DNA of 64,000 nt, taken from NCBI GenBank assembly GCA_947471745.1, contig CANJKZ010000080.1, positions 789,501 to 853,500 of the forward strand, in the 5' to 3' direction. The notes under the pieces are model-generated. The model was not told where the DNA came from. It did not search any database and saw nothing but the letters and a program-made list of their open reading frames with translations. Of this stretch, positions 32,425 to 44,159 are shown piece by piece. This DNA is from Closterium sp. Naga37s-1 (Eukaryota; Streptophyta; Zygnematophyceae; Desmidiales; Closteriaceae). How positions within the stretch are numbered: the stretch's first letter is position 1; the number at the start of each line of letters is the position of its first letter. The translations under genes and the position numbers were made by a program.

Positions 32425-33475
32425 AGCTGGCATCCCTGCGACAAAATCCATCGTCACCTGCTGCCACGGTCGTTCGGGTGGCTCGAGGGGTTGCAGCTGT
32501 CCAGCTGGTCGTTGACGTGTCGATTTCACGGCTTGGCACACCCTGCATGAGGACACATATCGCTGCATGTCGTTAGAGGAGTCAGGCCATTAATATTGAC
32601 GGTGCAGTAATTTTTGGGTTTTATCAACCCCGAAGTGTCCAGAGAAATTCAAATCATGGACCTCCTGAATAAGGAGTTCACGCAGCAGCCTGTAAGCAGG
32701 AACCCAAATCCGGTCGGTTCCGGCTTTTACGCAATAATCCCCTTTCTGCGTCGTGGCCTGCTGATGATTTCCAGTCGTGAAGAATGGGTCCGTAGTGTAG
32801 CCGTGGGTGAATAGTCCGGTAAGTAACCCGTTCGAGTGGGTGATGAGTACTGCACCGGATTGTACTGTCGGTCGGGTCAGGGCATCAGCGATGTTATTCG
32901 CCCCCTTTCTTGTACGTGATGCGGTAGATGAAGTGGCTCTCCATGTAGTCCAGCCACCGAATTTGTCGCGGGTTGGGCTCGCAGGTACTGTAAGGACTTG
33001 TGGTCCGTGCGAACAGTGACGTCGGCGCCCACCAAGTAGCAGCGCCACAGTTTGAACGCGTGTATTATTGCGAGCATCTAGTGTCGTGAATCGGGTAGTT
33101 GCGTTCGGCTGCCTGCAGCTTGCGTGATTCGTAGGCTATCGGCTGCAGCTCGTTCCCGAAATCTTGGCGTAGCACAGCTCCGATGGCGAAATCAGAGGCG
33201 TCGGTTACGACTTCGAACGGCTTCGATGGGTCGGCGATGCGCAGCACAGGAGGGGAAACGAGAAAATTTTTGAGTTCCTAAAAAGCTGATTCTGCCTCCT
33301 CCCCCCACACAAAATTCCTGTCCTTGTGTAGCAGGTCGGTCAGTGGGCCGGTTATCCCCGCCATATTCGGGATAAACTGCCTGACGTAGTTCACGAACCC
33401 CAGAAAACTCTGAAGTTCTGGGACGTTGGTCGGGGACTTCTACTCCTATATGGTCTTGATTTTCGCCGGGTCGAT
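32425..33475 (-). pseudogene. G2 RT connection, RNase H and integrase N-terminus
   Basis: Minus strand frames give [20 protein letters not shown] (RNase H active-site Asp region), IHAFKLWRCYLVGADVTVRT, SLQYLRAQP, then the zinc-binding integrase N-terminus around RELLIQEVHDLNFSGHFGVD and CRVCQAVKSTRQRPAGQLQP. Several frameshifts and stops; cut by H2 at 33480 and by H1 at 32424. Confidence 0.85.
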
Positions 33476-33480
33476 TTTAA

Positions 33481-34999
33481 TGTCAGAATGTTATAATTGT
33501 CTAGCCTGCAGTGGGGTACTCCATAGTGAGTACAGCCCAATTAGGGTTTGCTATATGTATCCAACTGCTTGCTAGTGAAACCCCTCCTTTCTTCAATTCT
33601 GTTTCTGCCTGCTAATCTTAACATGGTTTCAGAGCAGGTCGACCCCCTTGGGTCGATCCTGTGGGTGGGCCCGCCACCTAACTGCTTCCGCTGCTGTTCT
33701 GCTTCTCGCGCGCCTCGGGCGCGCGCCGTCTTCCTCCTGCCGCCGTGCGGGTTTTAAAAATAACAAAATTTTTAGGGTTTTCATCCCGCCGTGCGCTCGG
33801 GGCGCGCGGCGAGTTTCTGCCCGCCGTGCGCCCCGAGGCGCACGGCGGTTTTCTGCCGTGGGGGATCCGCGCGCGCCCCCCCCCCCCGCCATCCCGTCGC
33901 CCGTCGCGGCGCCCAGGGGGGCCGCGCGTCGCGCTGCCCGTCGCCCGTCGCGGCGCCCTGGGGACTAACGCGTCGACCCCCCCCCCTCCCGTCGCCCGTC
34001 GCGGTGCCCTGGGGGGCCGCGCGTCGCCCCTCCCGTCGCCCGTCGTGGCGCCCTGGGGGGCCGCGCGTCCCCCCCTCCCGTCACTCGTCGAGGCGCCCTC
34101 GGGGGCCGCGCGTCGCCCCTCCCGTCGCCCGTCGCGGCGCCCTGGGGGGCCGCGCGTCCCCCCCTCCTGTCACTCGTCGAGGCGCCCTGGGGGCGCGCGC
34201 GCCGCCCCGCTTCTGCTCACACATCGCCCCAGCTGCTGCCCCCGTTTTTGCCCTGCGTTTGGGGGTATGGGGGTGGCAAGTATGGGGGTGGCGGGTGTGT
34301 GATCCATCCCCTACTCCTCCTCCTCCTCCGTCTCCCACTGCTGCAGCTGCCGCTGAGGGGGGTGGGTGTGTGGGAGCCGAGGGTTTAGGGTTTAAGGGGG
34401 GTGACGTGGAAGTGAAGCTAGGGTTTCTGCAGGGGGTGTGTGTCAAGGGTGTGGGTCAGTTGGAGGAGGTTGTGTGGAGGTAGCAGTCGTGTCGCCTGCA
34501 GCGCCTGTAGTCCGTCGCCCTTGCTTCGGTAGCCAGTGAGCCTGTTGCACCAGTCGCCAGTGGGTCCGTTGCTCCTGCCGCTCGTCTTAGCCGCGGAGCC
34601 AGTCACTCCAGTAGTCCGTCGCCCTTGCTTCGGTAGCCACTGTGGGTCCGTCGCCCTTGCTTCGGTAACCCTGAGTTAGCAGCTCCTGTGCCCGTGCCTC
34701 TGCAGCTTCAGTCGTTGCCTCCTATCTTCTCTCCTTCCACAGTTCCTCCTCCTCCTCACTTGCCCGCTGTGATTACCACTAGCTTTGCTTGTAAATTGTG
34801 AACTATTACTATGCTTGCTTGTTGTGCTGATTACACCCCACTTTGGCTATGGGGGTGTGTCAGAATGTTATAATTGTCTAGCCTGCAGTGGGGTACTCCA
34901 TAGTGAGTACAGCCCAATTAGGGTTTGCTATATGTATCCAACTACTTGCTAGTGAACCCCTCCTTTCTTCAATTCTGTTTCAGCCTGCTAATCTTGACA
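33481..34999 (+). mobile_element. Non-autonomous LTR element H2 in G2
   Basis: LTRs 33481-33623 (143 bp) and 34858-34999 (142 bp), TSD TTTAA (33476-33480, 35000-35004). Primer-binding site TGGTTTCAGAGC at 33624 and polypurine TATGGGGGTG before the 3' LTR. The LTR resembles that of copia B (7419-7545). The interior has no gag-pol but shares with H1 the GC-rich repeats (CGCCCGTCGCGGCGCCCTGG-like, 33890-34200) and the flank around CACTGCTGCAGCTGCCGCTG. An Arg/Pro-rich frame runs 33791-34483. Confidence 0.9.
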
Positions 35000-35004
35000 T
35001 TTAA

Positions 35005-35466
35005 TGCCGCGTGAAATGACGTGGCCCAAAAACTCCAACTTCTGCTTAAAAAACTCGCACTTAGAGCCCTTGGTGATGAGTCGGTTCTCCTGCAACCGCT
35101 TGAACAATGCGTCGAGGTTGCGGAGATGCTGCTCATGTGTCTTGCTAAAAATCAGGATATCGTCCAAGTAGACGATGACACATCAGTCTAGAAGACCCGA
35201 AAAACCATGTTCAGGGTTAACTGGAATGTCGAAAGCGCGTTCGTGAGGCCGAAAGGCATCACCGTGAATTCGTAACTCCCGTAGCGTGTGCGAAACGCAG
35301 TCTTGTGACAGTCGTCGGCAGAAACTCGAATCTGGTGGTAACCGCCACGTAAGTCAATCTTCGAGAAATAGCGAGCGCCGCGAAGTTGTCGAGGAGGTCG
35401 TCGGTTCGTGGGATTGGGTAGCGAGACTTGATGGTGACCCGGTTCAGCGCGCGATAGTCAATACAC
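35005..35466 (-). pseudogene. G2 reverse transcriptase core
   Basis: Minus strand: ...[35 protein letters not shown] and the catalytic CVIVYLDDILIFS, then KGSKCEFFKQKLEFLGHVIS. A TAG and a frameshift lie just before CVIVYLDD. Bounded by H2 on the left and H3 on the right. Confidence 0.88.
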
Positions 35467-37023
35467 TGTTAAGATTAGGAGATTAGGCTGGACTTAGGTT
35501 TAGGAGAGGTTTGCTAAGGAGAATCATGGAGGGGGAAGTTGGCCAAAAAGGAGGGTTTGAATAATGGAGGGCATACAAAGATATAGGCAAGGAGAAAGGA
35601 ATTGGGTGCACCACCAACACAACAAGTTTATAACTACACTAAAGCTACAGCTACAGGCAGGTACATAAATATATATAACTATATATTAACACACCCCCAT
35701 AACTGCCTGCAGCAGGAGCTTGTGCAGTAACACCCCCTGAAGGGGTACACCATGGCAGAGAACAGCGGAAGCAGGAGAGGACAAGCGAGGAGGAGGAGGA
35801 GAGAGAGAGAGAGGGAGAGAGAGAGAGGAGGAGGTGGGCGACGGATGAAGCTGCCAGTCCACGGGCTACTGGAGCACTGGCTCTCGGGCACAGGGGTAAC
35901 TGACTCGTACGCCTGGAGCATTCTGCTCGTACGGCTAGAGTGACTGACCCGACGGGCGACTGGAGCAACGGGCTCACTGGCGACTGGGACTGCAGGCTTC
36001 ACAACGACCACCCCCCTCCAACCTCTCCAACCTCTCCCCCCCCCCCCCCCAAACCTCCCCCCCACAGCGGCGGAGATGGCTGGAGGAGCATACAGATGGA
36101 GGAGGAAGCAGCTGGAAAACGGAGAGGAGAGGGGAGGAGGGGCGGCTGGAGGAGAGGAAAGAGGAGGAGAGGTGGCTGGAAAACGGAGAGGGGAGAGGAG
36201 GAGAAAGAGGCTGGAAATCGGAGAGGGGAGAGGAGGAGAAGGCGGAAGCAAGGGCGCAGCGGAAGGGAGAGAGGCATGAGGAGGAGAGACAGCTGGTGGC
36301 GGTTTTCTGGTCACCCCCGCCACCCCCTCATCCCCCCCCCCCTCACGGCCGTAAACACGGGCGCGTGAGAGAGGGAAGAGAAGGGCGGCGGCTGATGTTG
36401 CAGGCCGCCACCCGCCACCCCCTCACCCTCCCCCCCACGCCAGAAGGCGCGGCAGGGAGAGAGAGGAGGGTCGCGGTTGGCGCTGGTCGGCGCTGCTGTC
36501 GCGGCTGGCGCTGTAGTCGCGGCTGCCGCTGGCTGGCGCTGCTGGCGCTTCTGTCGCGGCTGGCACTGTGGTCGCGGCTGGCGCTGATGTCGCGGCTGGC
36601 GATGCTGGCAGCGACGACGCGCTGGTCGTCGCGGCCTTCGTGACCGTCGCGCAGCATGCCCGAACGTCGCAGAAAAAATCGTGGCAGCAGTAATTTTCGC
36701 AGCAGCAGCAGATTTCGGGGCAGCAGCAGAATCCACGCCACTAGCAGCAAAGTCCATGGCGGCTTAGGCCTAGGAGGTTAAACCTCACTCTGATAACATG
36801 TTAAGATTAGGAGATTAGGCTGGACTTAGGTTTAGGAGAGGTTTGCTAAGGAGAATCATGGAGGGGGAAGTTGGCCAAAAAGGAGGGTTTGAATAATGGA
36901 GGGCATACAAAGATATAGGCAAGGAGAAAGGAATTGGGTGCACCACCAACACAACAAGTTTATAACTACACTAAAGCTACAGCTACAGGCAGGTACATAA
37001 ATATATATAACTATATATTAACA
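35467..37023 (-). mobile_element. Non-autonomous LTR element H3 in G2
   Basis: LTRs 35467-35691 and 36799-37023, both 225 bp and identical by eye, TSD TACAC (35462-35466, 37024-37028). On the minus strand the primer-binding-like TGTTATCAGAG follows the 5' LTR and TATGGGGGTG precedes the 3' LTR. The interior has no gag-pol; it holds AG-rich stretches and an 18-bp GTCGCGGCTGGCGCTG-type repeat (36470-36610). The end near 35716 resembles the corresponding part of H1 (GTGCAG.AACA.CCCCTGAAG). Identical LTRs make it the youngest insertion here. Confidence 0.9.
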
Positions 37024-37028
37024 TACAC

Positions 37029-37690
37029 ATGCCAAGCCCACCATCTTTCTTCGGAGTGAACATGATCGGTGCTGCGAAGGGAGATGTGCTAGCCCGAATG
37101 AACCCTTTCTCCAACAGTGCGTCATTTTGACTTCGCAGCTTCTCAAGTTCCGGCTGGGTCAACCGCCACTATGTCCGAACAGTCGGCTGCGCGCCAGGTT
37201 CCAGCTGGATTTTGTGGTCCTCAGGTCTCTCGGGTGGCAGTCCAGGTGGCAGGTCGTCGGGGAAAATGCCGGGGTACCTCCGAATCAGCTCCGCTAAATC
37301 CGGTGGTACAGCTGCACGCAGCTTCTCGATGTCCTTTCCTTCGGTGTCGACTGCCAACTCGCGTAAGCAAACAGCGAACAGCTGTGCACCTCTGTTGATG
37401 TGGCGAGCTATAGTGACAGCTTTGACGCACGGGGCTTGGATGTAGTCAGGTGTCCATGCAGGCAGTTTAATTAGCCCCTCGTGCTTGTTGATGCTGCACG
37501 ATCCCGTTGTCCAGTCGATGACGGGGTTGTGCCGTCGTAGCCAATCACGTCCCAGCAGCACGTCGTAGCCGTCCAGTGTCGTCACGAAGAATTTCATGCT
37601 GAAGCCGAAATCTTCGCCGCATTCGATCCTGACCGTCCATGTTTCTTCCGTTATCGCCAGAGGCGTCCCATCCACGAGGCGAGCGTCGAT
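37029..37690 (-). pseudogene. G2 protease-RT N-terminal region
   Basis: Minus strand frame 37675-37169 reads MDGTPLAITEETWTVRIECG, VLLGRDWLRRHNPVIDW (typical protease-RT linker of Ty3/gypsy), then AELIRRYPGIFPDDLPPGLP and EPGAQPTVRT. Cut by H3 at 37023. Confidence 0.88.
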
Positions 37691-38800
37691 TTCGGGCAGA
37701 CACCTGTCAAGTTGCAGCTTGCATTTTCTGCGCTCACCAAGTTATTTTTTAACACCTTGCCAGCGACCAGCACAGGGTGATCCACATGATTATCCCCGTT
37801 ATTCACCCGAGTGCGATCGATTGCATGAATCGGAACCACGACTCGGTGGGGATGGTGGGGTTCGGGCGACGGAGCACAGTCAGTAAAGGGCCCGCTAATT
37901 ACTGACTCTTCCCATTTCCCTGCTCCTTCCTGTCGTTCCCTGTCAGCGGCGTTTTCTCGTGGCAGTCTTTCAGGTAGTGACCCATCTTCCCACACCGAAA
38001 ACACGGTCCCTTAGGAGGGCGGTCGGGTGTATGGACGGCGTTGATCGTGGCCCGATGGGTCTGGCCACGAAAGCGGTTTCCATCCCTGGAAGCTGCTCTC
38101 ACATACTGCATCAGCGCATAAGTAGACTCCGCCAGCCGTACTGCTTATAGGAATGATGTCGGGCGGCCCCTGCGAACCTCGTACTGAATTTCGAATTTGA
38201 GGCCGCTGATGTATTTATCCAACCGCTCCGCTTCCGACATGTCATCCACTTGGTCGGCAAGGCCCATAAATGACGCCGTGTGGTCTTGGACAGATGCCAT
38301 CTACGACCAGACACACAACTTCATGCGAGCTTGCTCCGAGGCGGATACGTGCTCCAAGCGATCTCGTAAGGCTGCGCCCCACTCCTTCCACGTGTGTATC
38401 TTGGTCACTCCGAAGATCGGTTCTGCCACTTGATTAGTCACTGTTGAGGTCCCGTCTGCCGCATGCGTCACACGTTTCGGCGTCCCCGTTTCCAAGGTTC
38501 GGCGCCACCATTCAAGCGCTGCGCCTCGAAGAAGGTTCTGCCATTAACGACTTCATGCCCTCTTGCATCTCTGGCACTTACGCCATCAACTTGTTAACCG
38601 CATCCTGATCCATGTGCCTAGCGCTACGTTTGGTCGGCAATCGGGTCTCCGTGGCCTTAAGGCAAGTGAAAACACAAACTATCGGAGTCGGCCAGGATTG
38701 AATTAACAATCCCTGCGGCCAACCGTCGTGTAGTCACTAAACCAGCCACACCTTTGCCACCAAACTACCCTCGGAAAAGCGGGGTGAACTAGGAAAGTAG
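37691..38800 (-). pseudogene. G2 gag
   Basis: Minus strand: a retrotransposon gag segment (HTWKEWGAALRDRLEHVSAS, then a frame change to the part containing DKYISGLKFEIQYEV), and a CCHC knuckle CFRCGKMGHYLKDC near 37960-38010. It is broken by frameshifts. The minus-strand 5' end abuts the primer-binding site at 38801. Confidence 0.82.
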
Positions 38801-38813
38801 CTCTGATACCAGG

Positions 38814-39093
38814 TGTTATGAGTTGTAAAAGAGAGTGCGCAGATAAACGAATAACGAGACTGTGATTCAATGATCTGCGAATACAATGAAGGCACAGACT
38901 AATGTAGGGACTAGCCTAGCTAGGAGGGAACCTCGGACAAGCGAGGTTTGGTGCATGTTTGGCGATTGGGAAATGCCGGAGGCGACGCGAGGAGCCTCGG
39001 CAGCGTTGAAATCGGCCGAACGTGCGAAGTCCAAAAATCGGGATGTACGCGAAGCAGTCAACCCCAATAAGGAATTCGGGAAAATTCCTTACA
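38814..39093 (-). repeat. 5' LTR of G2
   Basis: 280 bp, aligns end to end with 29446-29725; followed by CACAG then resumed G1 LTR sequence. Confidence 0.92.
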
Positions 39094-39375
39094 CACAGCA
39101 CCCAACATTAATCCGTTACCACTCGCGACACACGCCACGACACTGTTCCCGCCACTGTTCACGACGCGACCCAACCTCACGGTTCGGTTGGTAACCCGCG
39201 CTCCGGACCTACCGCCTCGACATTTCTCAACCTCGGCGCTAGGCCCGTCGCGCACCCCATTTTCCACACATTACCACTTTAGTTTCGCTATATATTCTTC
39301 GCTCATGCCTTCGCTCATTGTACTTTTGCTTCGATAGTGCAATTTTCGCTCGCTCACTCAATTGCACTCGTAACA
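39094..39375 (+). repeat. 5' LTR of G1, right fragment
   Basis: CAGCACCCAACATTAATCCG...CACTCGTAACA aligns with 43880-44159 of the 3' LTR. Confidence 0.9.
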
Positions 39376-39377
39376 CT

Positions 39378-39390
39378 TGGTATTCAGAGC
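39378..39390 (+). other. Primer-binding site of G1
   Basis: TGGTATTCAGAGC, an initiator tRNA-Met-like site with one inserted T relative to TGGTATCAGAGC. Confidence 0.8.
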
Positions 39391-39559
39391 CTACGATCTC
39401 TTCTCGGACCGCACCCACACCTTCGCTTCCCCACTATCTCAATTTTTTTTAAGGGGGGGAGGGGGGAACGTCTCTCAGCGAAACAAGCACCGACGCTCGT
39501 AGTGCTCTCTCGTAAGCACGCACGGCCACGACAGAGGCTCTCGCTGAGCTTGCCCTACA

Positions 39560-42500
39560 CCCCCGTCGTGGCCGAATTCACTCTCGCGACACTGTCGCAG
39601 GAGCAACTCAACCGTCTCATGCGCCAAATCGAAGACTCGGCGCTCGAAATTGCGACACTCACGGCGGAACGCGACTCACGGCGGAACGCGACTCCACTCG
39701 GGCCCCGCCAAATCGAGTCATCGTGACGTCGTCACGCGCCTACGAGCCACTGTCGCAAGAGGAAGGGCCCACGGGCCCAGCCGTCACCTGGAGTTCATTC
39801 TGCGAAACCGCCCAGTACAGCACATGTGACGCGTGGTGCGCAGGGCTTCGGGCGCGCTTCGAGCCGATCGCTGCTTTTATTTCGGCGCGTCAGAGAGTGC
39901 GTACTTGGAAGTAGCTCGGATCGGTTCAAGACTACACGAGTGGTTTTCTCGCATTATGCGAGCAAGTCGGCTACATGCACGAAGCGGAGCGGGTGGACCG
40001 TTACGTCGGAGGGCTGAAGCCGGACATCTCCCACGAAATCATGCTACGCGGACTCTCGAACTTCAACGAGATTCTCGCGCTCGCCGAGAAAATCGACATT
40101 CTACGTCGTCCGAGACCGGGGTCCTACTACGGACATCGGCCTCGGGGACCGATCGAGCATGACACCGTACATGCCGTTGCAACAAATGCAGCTGCCGCGC
40201 CATTTAAGAGGCGATGCTTTGCTTGCAATAGGCCGGGCCATCGCAAGAGTGAGTGCCCAGAGGAGCTAAGGCGCCGCGGAGCAGAGCAGGGGAGGGAGTC
40301 TCCAAGGCAGGGAAACGCCAGCAGTCAGTAGGAATCGGGCCAACTACTGATGTGACTGCCTGCTCGCCCAACCCCACCGACCCTCACCGAGTCACAGTAC
40401 CGATTCACGCCATCGATCGGGCTCGGACGAATAAGGAGGGTACAGCAACAAATTGCCCAATACTGATCCACGGGAAGATACAGGGAGCAGAAGTGAAGAT
40501 TTTTATCGACGGAGGAGCAAGTCACAGTTTAGTCAATACCACGACCGTACGGAAACTGCAACTGTCACTTAGCCGGTGTTTACCGGAGGTAGAAGCACGC
40601 TTTGTTGACGGCACACCACTGGCCATACGGGAGATGGTGGAGAGAGTAAAAGTTCGCTGCGGGGGGGACTTCGGGTTTACACAATAAATTCTCGCGACGA
40701 CATTGGATGGGCACGACATTTTACTGGGACGTGATTGGCTGCGACGGTATAACCCGCGAATTGACTGGACGACAGGTAGCTGCACTGTGCGAAGTAGTGG
40801 TACTGGGTTGAGCTACCTCGCTGGCTATCGCCTGAGTCTTCAACGATCCACGTCAACGCCATCACAATGAAACGGGCCGTCGCCGCTGGAGCTGACGTGT
40901 ACACAGTGGACATCGCAGTAGTAGGAGAAGCAGAGCAGCCGAGCGATTTTCAGAAACTGCTGGCAGCAGTACCGCCCAAACTACAGGAACTGTTGAAACG
41001 GTACCCGGGGATTTTTCCCGATCACTTACCGGAGGGACTGCCACCTCAGCGAGCACACGACCACCGAATAGAGCTAGAACCGGGGGCACAGCCAACCGTA
41101 CAGCGACAGTTCAGACTGACACAACCCGAGCTCGACGAACTGAGGAAGCAGTTAGATTACCTGTTAGAGAAGAAATTCATCCGATCGAGTTCGTCACCGT
41201 TCGCCGCATCGAGACGGAGGATTTCGCATGTGCATCGATTACAGAGCACTGAACAGGGTGACAGTCAAGTCGCGGTACCCCATTCCCCGCGCAGACGAAC
41301 TGATAGACCAACTGCGAACAGCACGGGTTTTTTTCGAAAATAATTTACGGGGAGGTTACCATCAGATTCGAGTCGAACCATCGGACTGCGCCAAGACAGC
41401 TTTTATGACTAGGTACGGGTCATTCGAGTACACCGTGATGCCATTCGGGCTGACCAACGCACCGGCGACATTTTAGATGACCATGAACGAGACGTTTAGG
41501 CCACTTAACAATAAATGCGTGATAGTTTACCTCGACGACATCCTAGTCTACAGTCGCGATAAGCAGCAGCACTTAACAGATCTAGAAGCGGTATTTAAAA
41601 TCTTTGACGAGCACCGGCTGCTGACGAAAGGTTCCAAGTGCGAGCTTTTTCAGGACAGGCTAGAGTTTTTGGGGCACGTTATTTCGGAGGCTGGGGTTGA
41701 GATTGACCCGAAGAAGCTGGACACAGTAAAAGCCTGGCAACCCCCGACAAACATCACGGAGCTGCAGAGTTTGTTGGGGTTCGTTAATTACGTGCGCCGG
41801 TTCATCCCCTACATGGCAAATTTGACGGCAGCACTGACAGATTTACTGTTAAAGGGGGTCGCTTTTACGTGGGGGGAGAAAGAGCATGTACTGTTCACTG
41901 TTCACCGCCCGTACTGCGCATCGCCGACCTACACCGCCCATTCGAAGTAGTTACAGACGCAAGCGACATCGCCATCGGAGCCGTACTGCTACAGGATTTC
42001 GGCAACTGGTTACAGCCCATCGCATACGAGTCCCGCAAACTGCATCCGCCCGAGAAAAATTACCCGATACACGACCACGAAATGCTCGCAATCGTGCACG
42101 CATTCAAAGTGTGGCGCTGTTACTTGACCGACGCAGATGTGACAGTACGGACAGACCATGAATCACTACAGTACCTCTGGGCATAGCCCCACCTCAACCC
42201 ACGACAGATCCGCTGGCTCGATTTCCTCGAGTCCAACTTTCACTACACGGTCACCTACAAAAAGGGGGCATCGAACATCGCCGACACACTGACCCGCCCC
42301 ACTGCCCAGATCCATGCGGTACTACTTGCCCAGACCAGCCCAGTACTGACAGGACTATTTACCCACGGGTACCAAACGAATCCATTATTCACAGGAGGAA
42401 ATTCGCAGCAGTTCGCAGCAGCAAAGGGAGTTTATTACGTAAAAGCCGATACCGACCGCATCTGGGTACCGGGGTATTCACTACTACGGGAATTACTATT

Positions 42501-43651
42501 ACAGGAGGCACACGACGGGGTTACCTCAGGCCATTTCGGGGTAGGAGAAAACACGGCAGCAGCTGCAGCGGTATTATTACTGGCCCGAAATGTTGACCGA
42601 CGTACAGCGGCACGTTGCATCGTGTCCCACTTGCCAGCTCATGAAATCATCACGGAAGTGGCTGGCAGGATAGTTGCAACCGATACCACCCCCAGAGCGT
42701 GCTTGGCAGCAGGTGACGATGGACTTCGTCACGGGGTTACCGGCCGGAGCAAGTGGGAACGACGTGATCCTGGTCGTCGTCGATCGGCTGACGAAGATGG
42801 CACGTTTCGCAGCCTGCAAGAAATCGATCACAGCCGAAGAAATAGCCCGCCTCTTCATCTCCACCGTCGTTCGACTGCACAGGATACCAGCAGTAATCAT
42901 CAGCGACCGCGACACGAAATTCACCAGCAAATTCTGGCGGAACCTATGGCAGCAGTTCGGCACGCGACTACAATTCAGTTCTTCGTACCACCCCAAAACT
43001 GATGGACAGATAGAAAGGACAAACCAGACCATGGAGCAACTCATCCGAGCTACGTACAACGATCCGACCACCTGGGAACAGCAGCTGCCACTCATCGAAT
43101 TCGCATACAACAATTCGCCATCCGCCACGACCCAACAGTCACCGTTTTACCTGAACTACGGACAAGACCCCACAGTACCCATGACCTCGAATCCTGACAA
43201 CTTAGTACCCCGTGCACAACAATTCGCAGAAATACTACAGGCAGCACGGACCCGGGTAGCCGACACCATTAAGAGAGCCAACGTCATCGCAAAACGCAAC
43301 GCCGACTGCCACCGCAGACCTGTCATTTACCAGCCCGACGACCTAGTTTTACTCGACACCCAGAACCTCCGCCTGCCCATCACCCCAAAACTTCGACCCC
43401 GATATTGCGAGCCATTTCGCATCAGCCACATGATCACACCCGTCACCGCCCACCTCATCCTCCCTGCTGACTGGTACGTCAGCCCGTCCTTCCACGTCAG
43501 CTTACTTCGACCCTACGTACCGTCCACCAGCCAACTGCCTCGCAACTGCCCAGCCAGCATGACACGGCCACCGACCGAGCCAATCATCACGCCCGAGAAG
43601 ATTCTGAGCCACCGAGTTCGTGATCCACGGGGAGCTCGAAGGATCGAATGA
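39560..43651 (+). pseudogene. G1 gag-pol, degenerate
   Basis: Gag (AEFTLATLSQEQLNRLMRQI..., CCHC CFACNRPGHRKSEC near 40216), protease region (IFIDGGASHSLVN ~40500, LGRDWLRRYNPRIDW), RT ([45 protein letters not shown] ~41528), RNase H ([14 protein letters not shown]) and integrase (PERAWQQVTMDFVTGLPAG, VIISDRDTKFTSKFW, YHPKTDGQIERTNQTME, 42674-43651). It contains frameshifts in gag, near 41210 and near 41885, TAA at 40685, and TAG at 41474 (NAPATF-x-MTMN) and 42184 (YLWA-x-PHLNPRQ). Both TAG positions are normally glutamine in this family. Not functional. Confidence 0.9.
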
Positions 43652-43790
43652 TCCGCTGGAGAGACCGAACGCCCACCGAAGATAACTAGGTTCCCCTTGA
43701 CAAAATTGAGAACCACCCCGTCCTCACAGAGTACCCGCGCAGCCGAAATTTCCTGGATGTACACGCGCTTTCGTAAGGAGGGCCTCCTTA

Positions 43791-43804
43791 GGGGGGGGGG
43801 GGGG
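43791..43804 (+). other. Poly-G polypurine tract of G1
   Basis: G14 followed by TAG and the TGTAAGG start of the 3' LTR; G2 has G26 in the equivalent place. Confidence 0.8.
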
Positions 43805-43807
43805 TAG

Positions 43808-44159
43808 TGTAAGGAAAATTCCTTTTCCTTACTTCGCGTCCCTACTCAGCGCGTACACCACTGTTCCCGCCAACAGCACCCAACAGTAATCCGTTACCAC
43901 TCGCGACACACGCCTCGACGCTGTTCCCGCCACTGTTCACGACGCGACCCAACCTCACGGTTCGGTTGGTAACTCGCGCTCCGGACCTACCGCCTTGACA
44001 TTTCCCAACCTCGGCGCTAGGCCCGTCGCGCACCCCATTTTCCACACATTACCGTTACCACTATAGTTTCGCTATATATTCTTCGCTCATGCCTTCGCTC
44101 ATTCTACTCTTGCTTCGATAGTGCAATTTTAGCTCGCTCACTCAATTGCACTCGTAACA
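43808..44159 (+). repeat. 3' LTR of G1
   Basis: 352 bp, TGTAAGGAAAATTCC...CTCGTAACA, followed by the GGTAT duplication. Confidence 0.93.

Larger units (their letters stand above)
29446..39093 (-). mobile_element. Ty3/gypsy element G2, minus strand, nested in the G1 5' LTR
   Basis: LTRs 29446-29725 and 38814-39093, both 280 bp with about 17 differences by eye. Primer-binding site TGGTATCAGAG on the minus strand at 38801-38811 and a pure poly-G polypurine tract on the minus strand (29729-29754). Flanking bases AACAG and CACAG give a near-perfect 5-bp duplication. Three smaller LTR elements (30790-32419, 33481-34999, 35467-37023) interrupt its pol; without them it is about 4.9 kb. Confidence 0.92.
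29405..44159 (+). mobile_element. Ty3/gypsy element G1, 5' LTR split by element G2
   Basis: TSD GGTAT flanks it (29400-29404 and 44160-44164). The 5' LTR starts at 29405 with its TG mutated to TT and a ~30-bp internal deletion, is interrupted after 29445 by G2, and continues 39094-39375. Primer-binding site TGGTATTCAGAGC is at 39378-39390, degenerate gag-pol at about 39560-43651, a poly-G polypurine tract at 43791-43804, and the 3' LTR at 43808-44159 (352 bp). Without G2 the element is about 5.1 kb. Confidence 0.9.
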
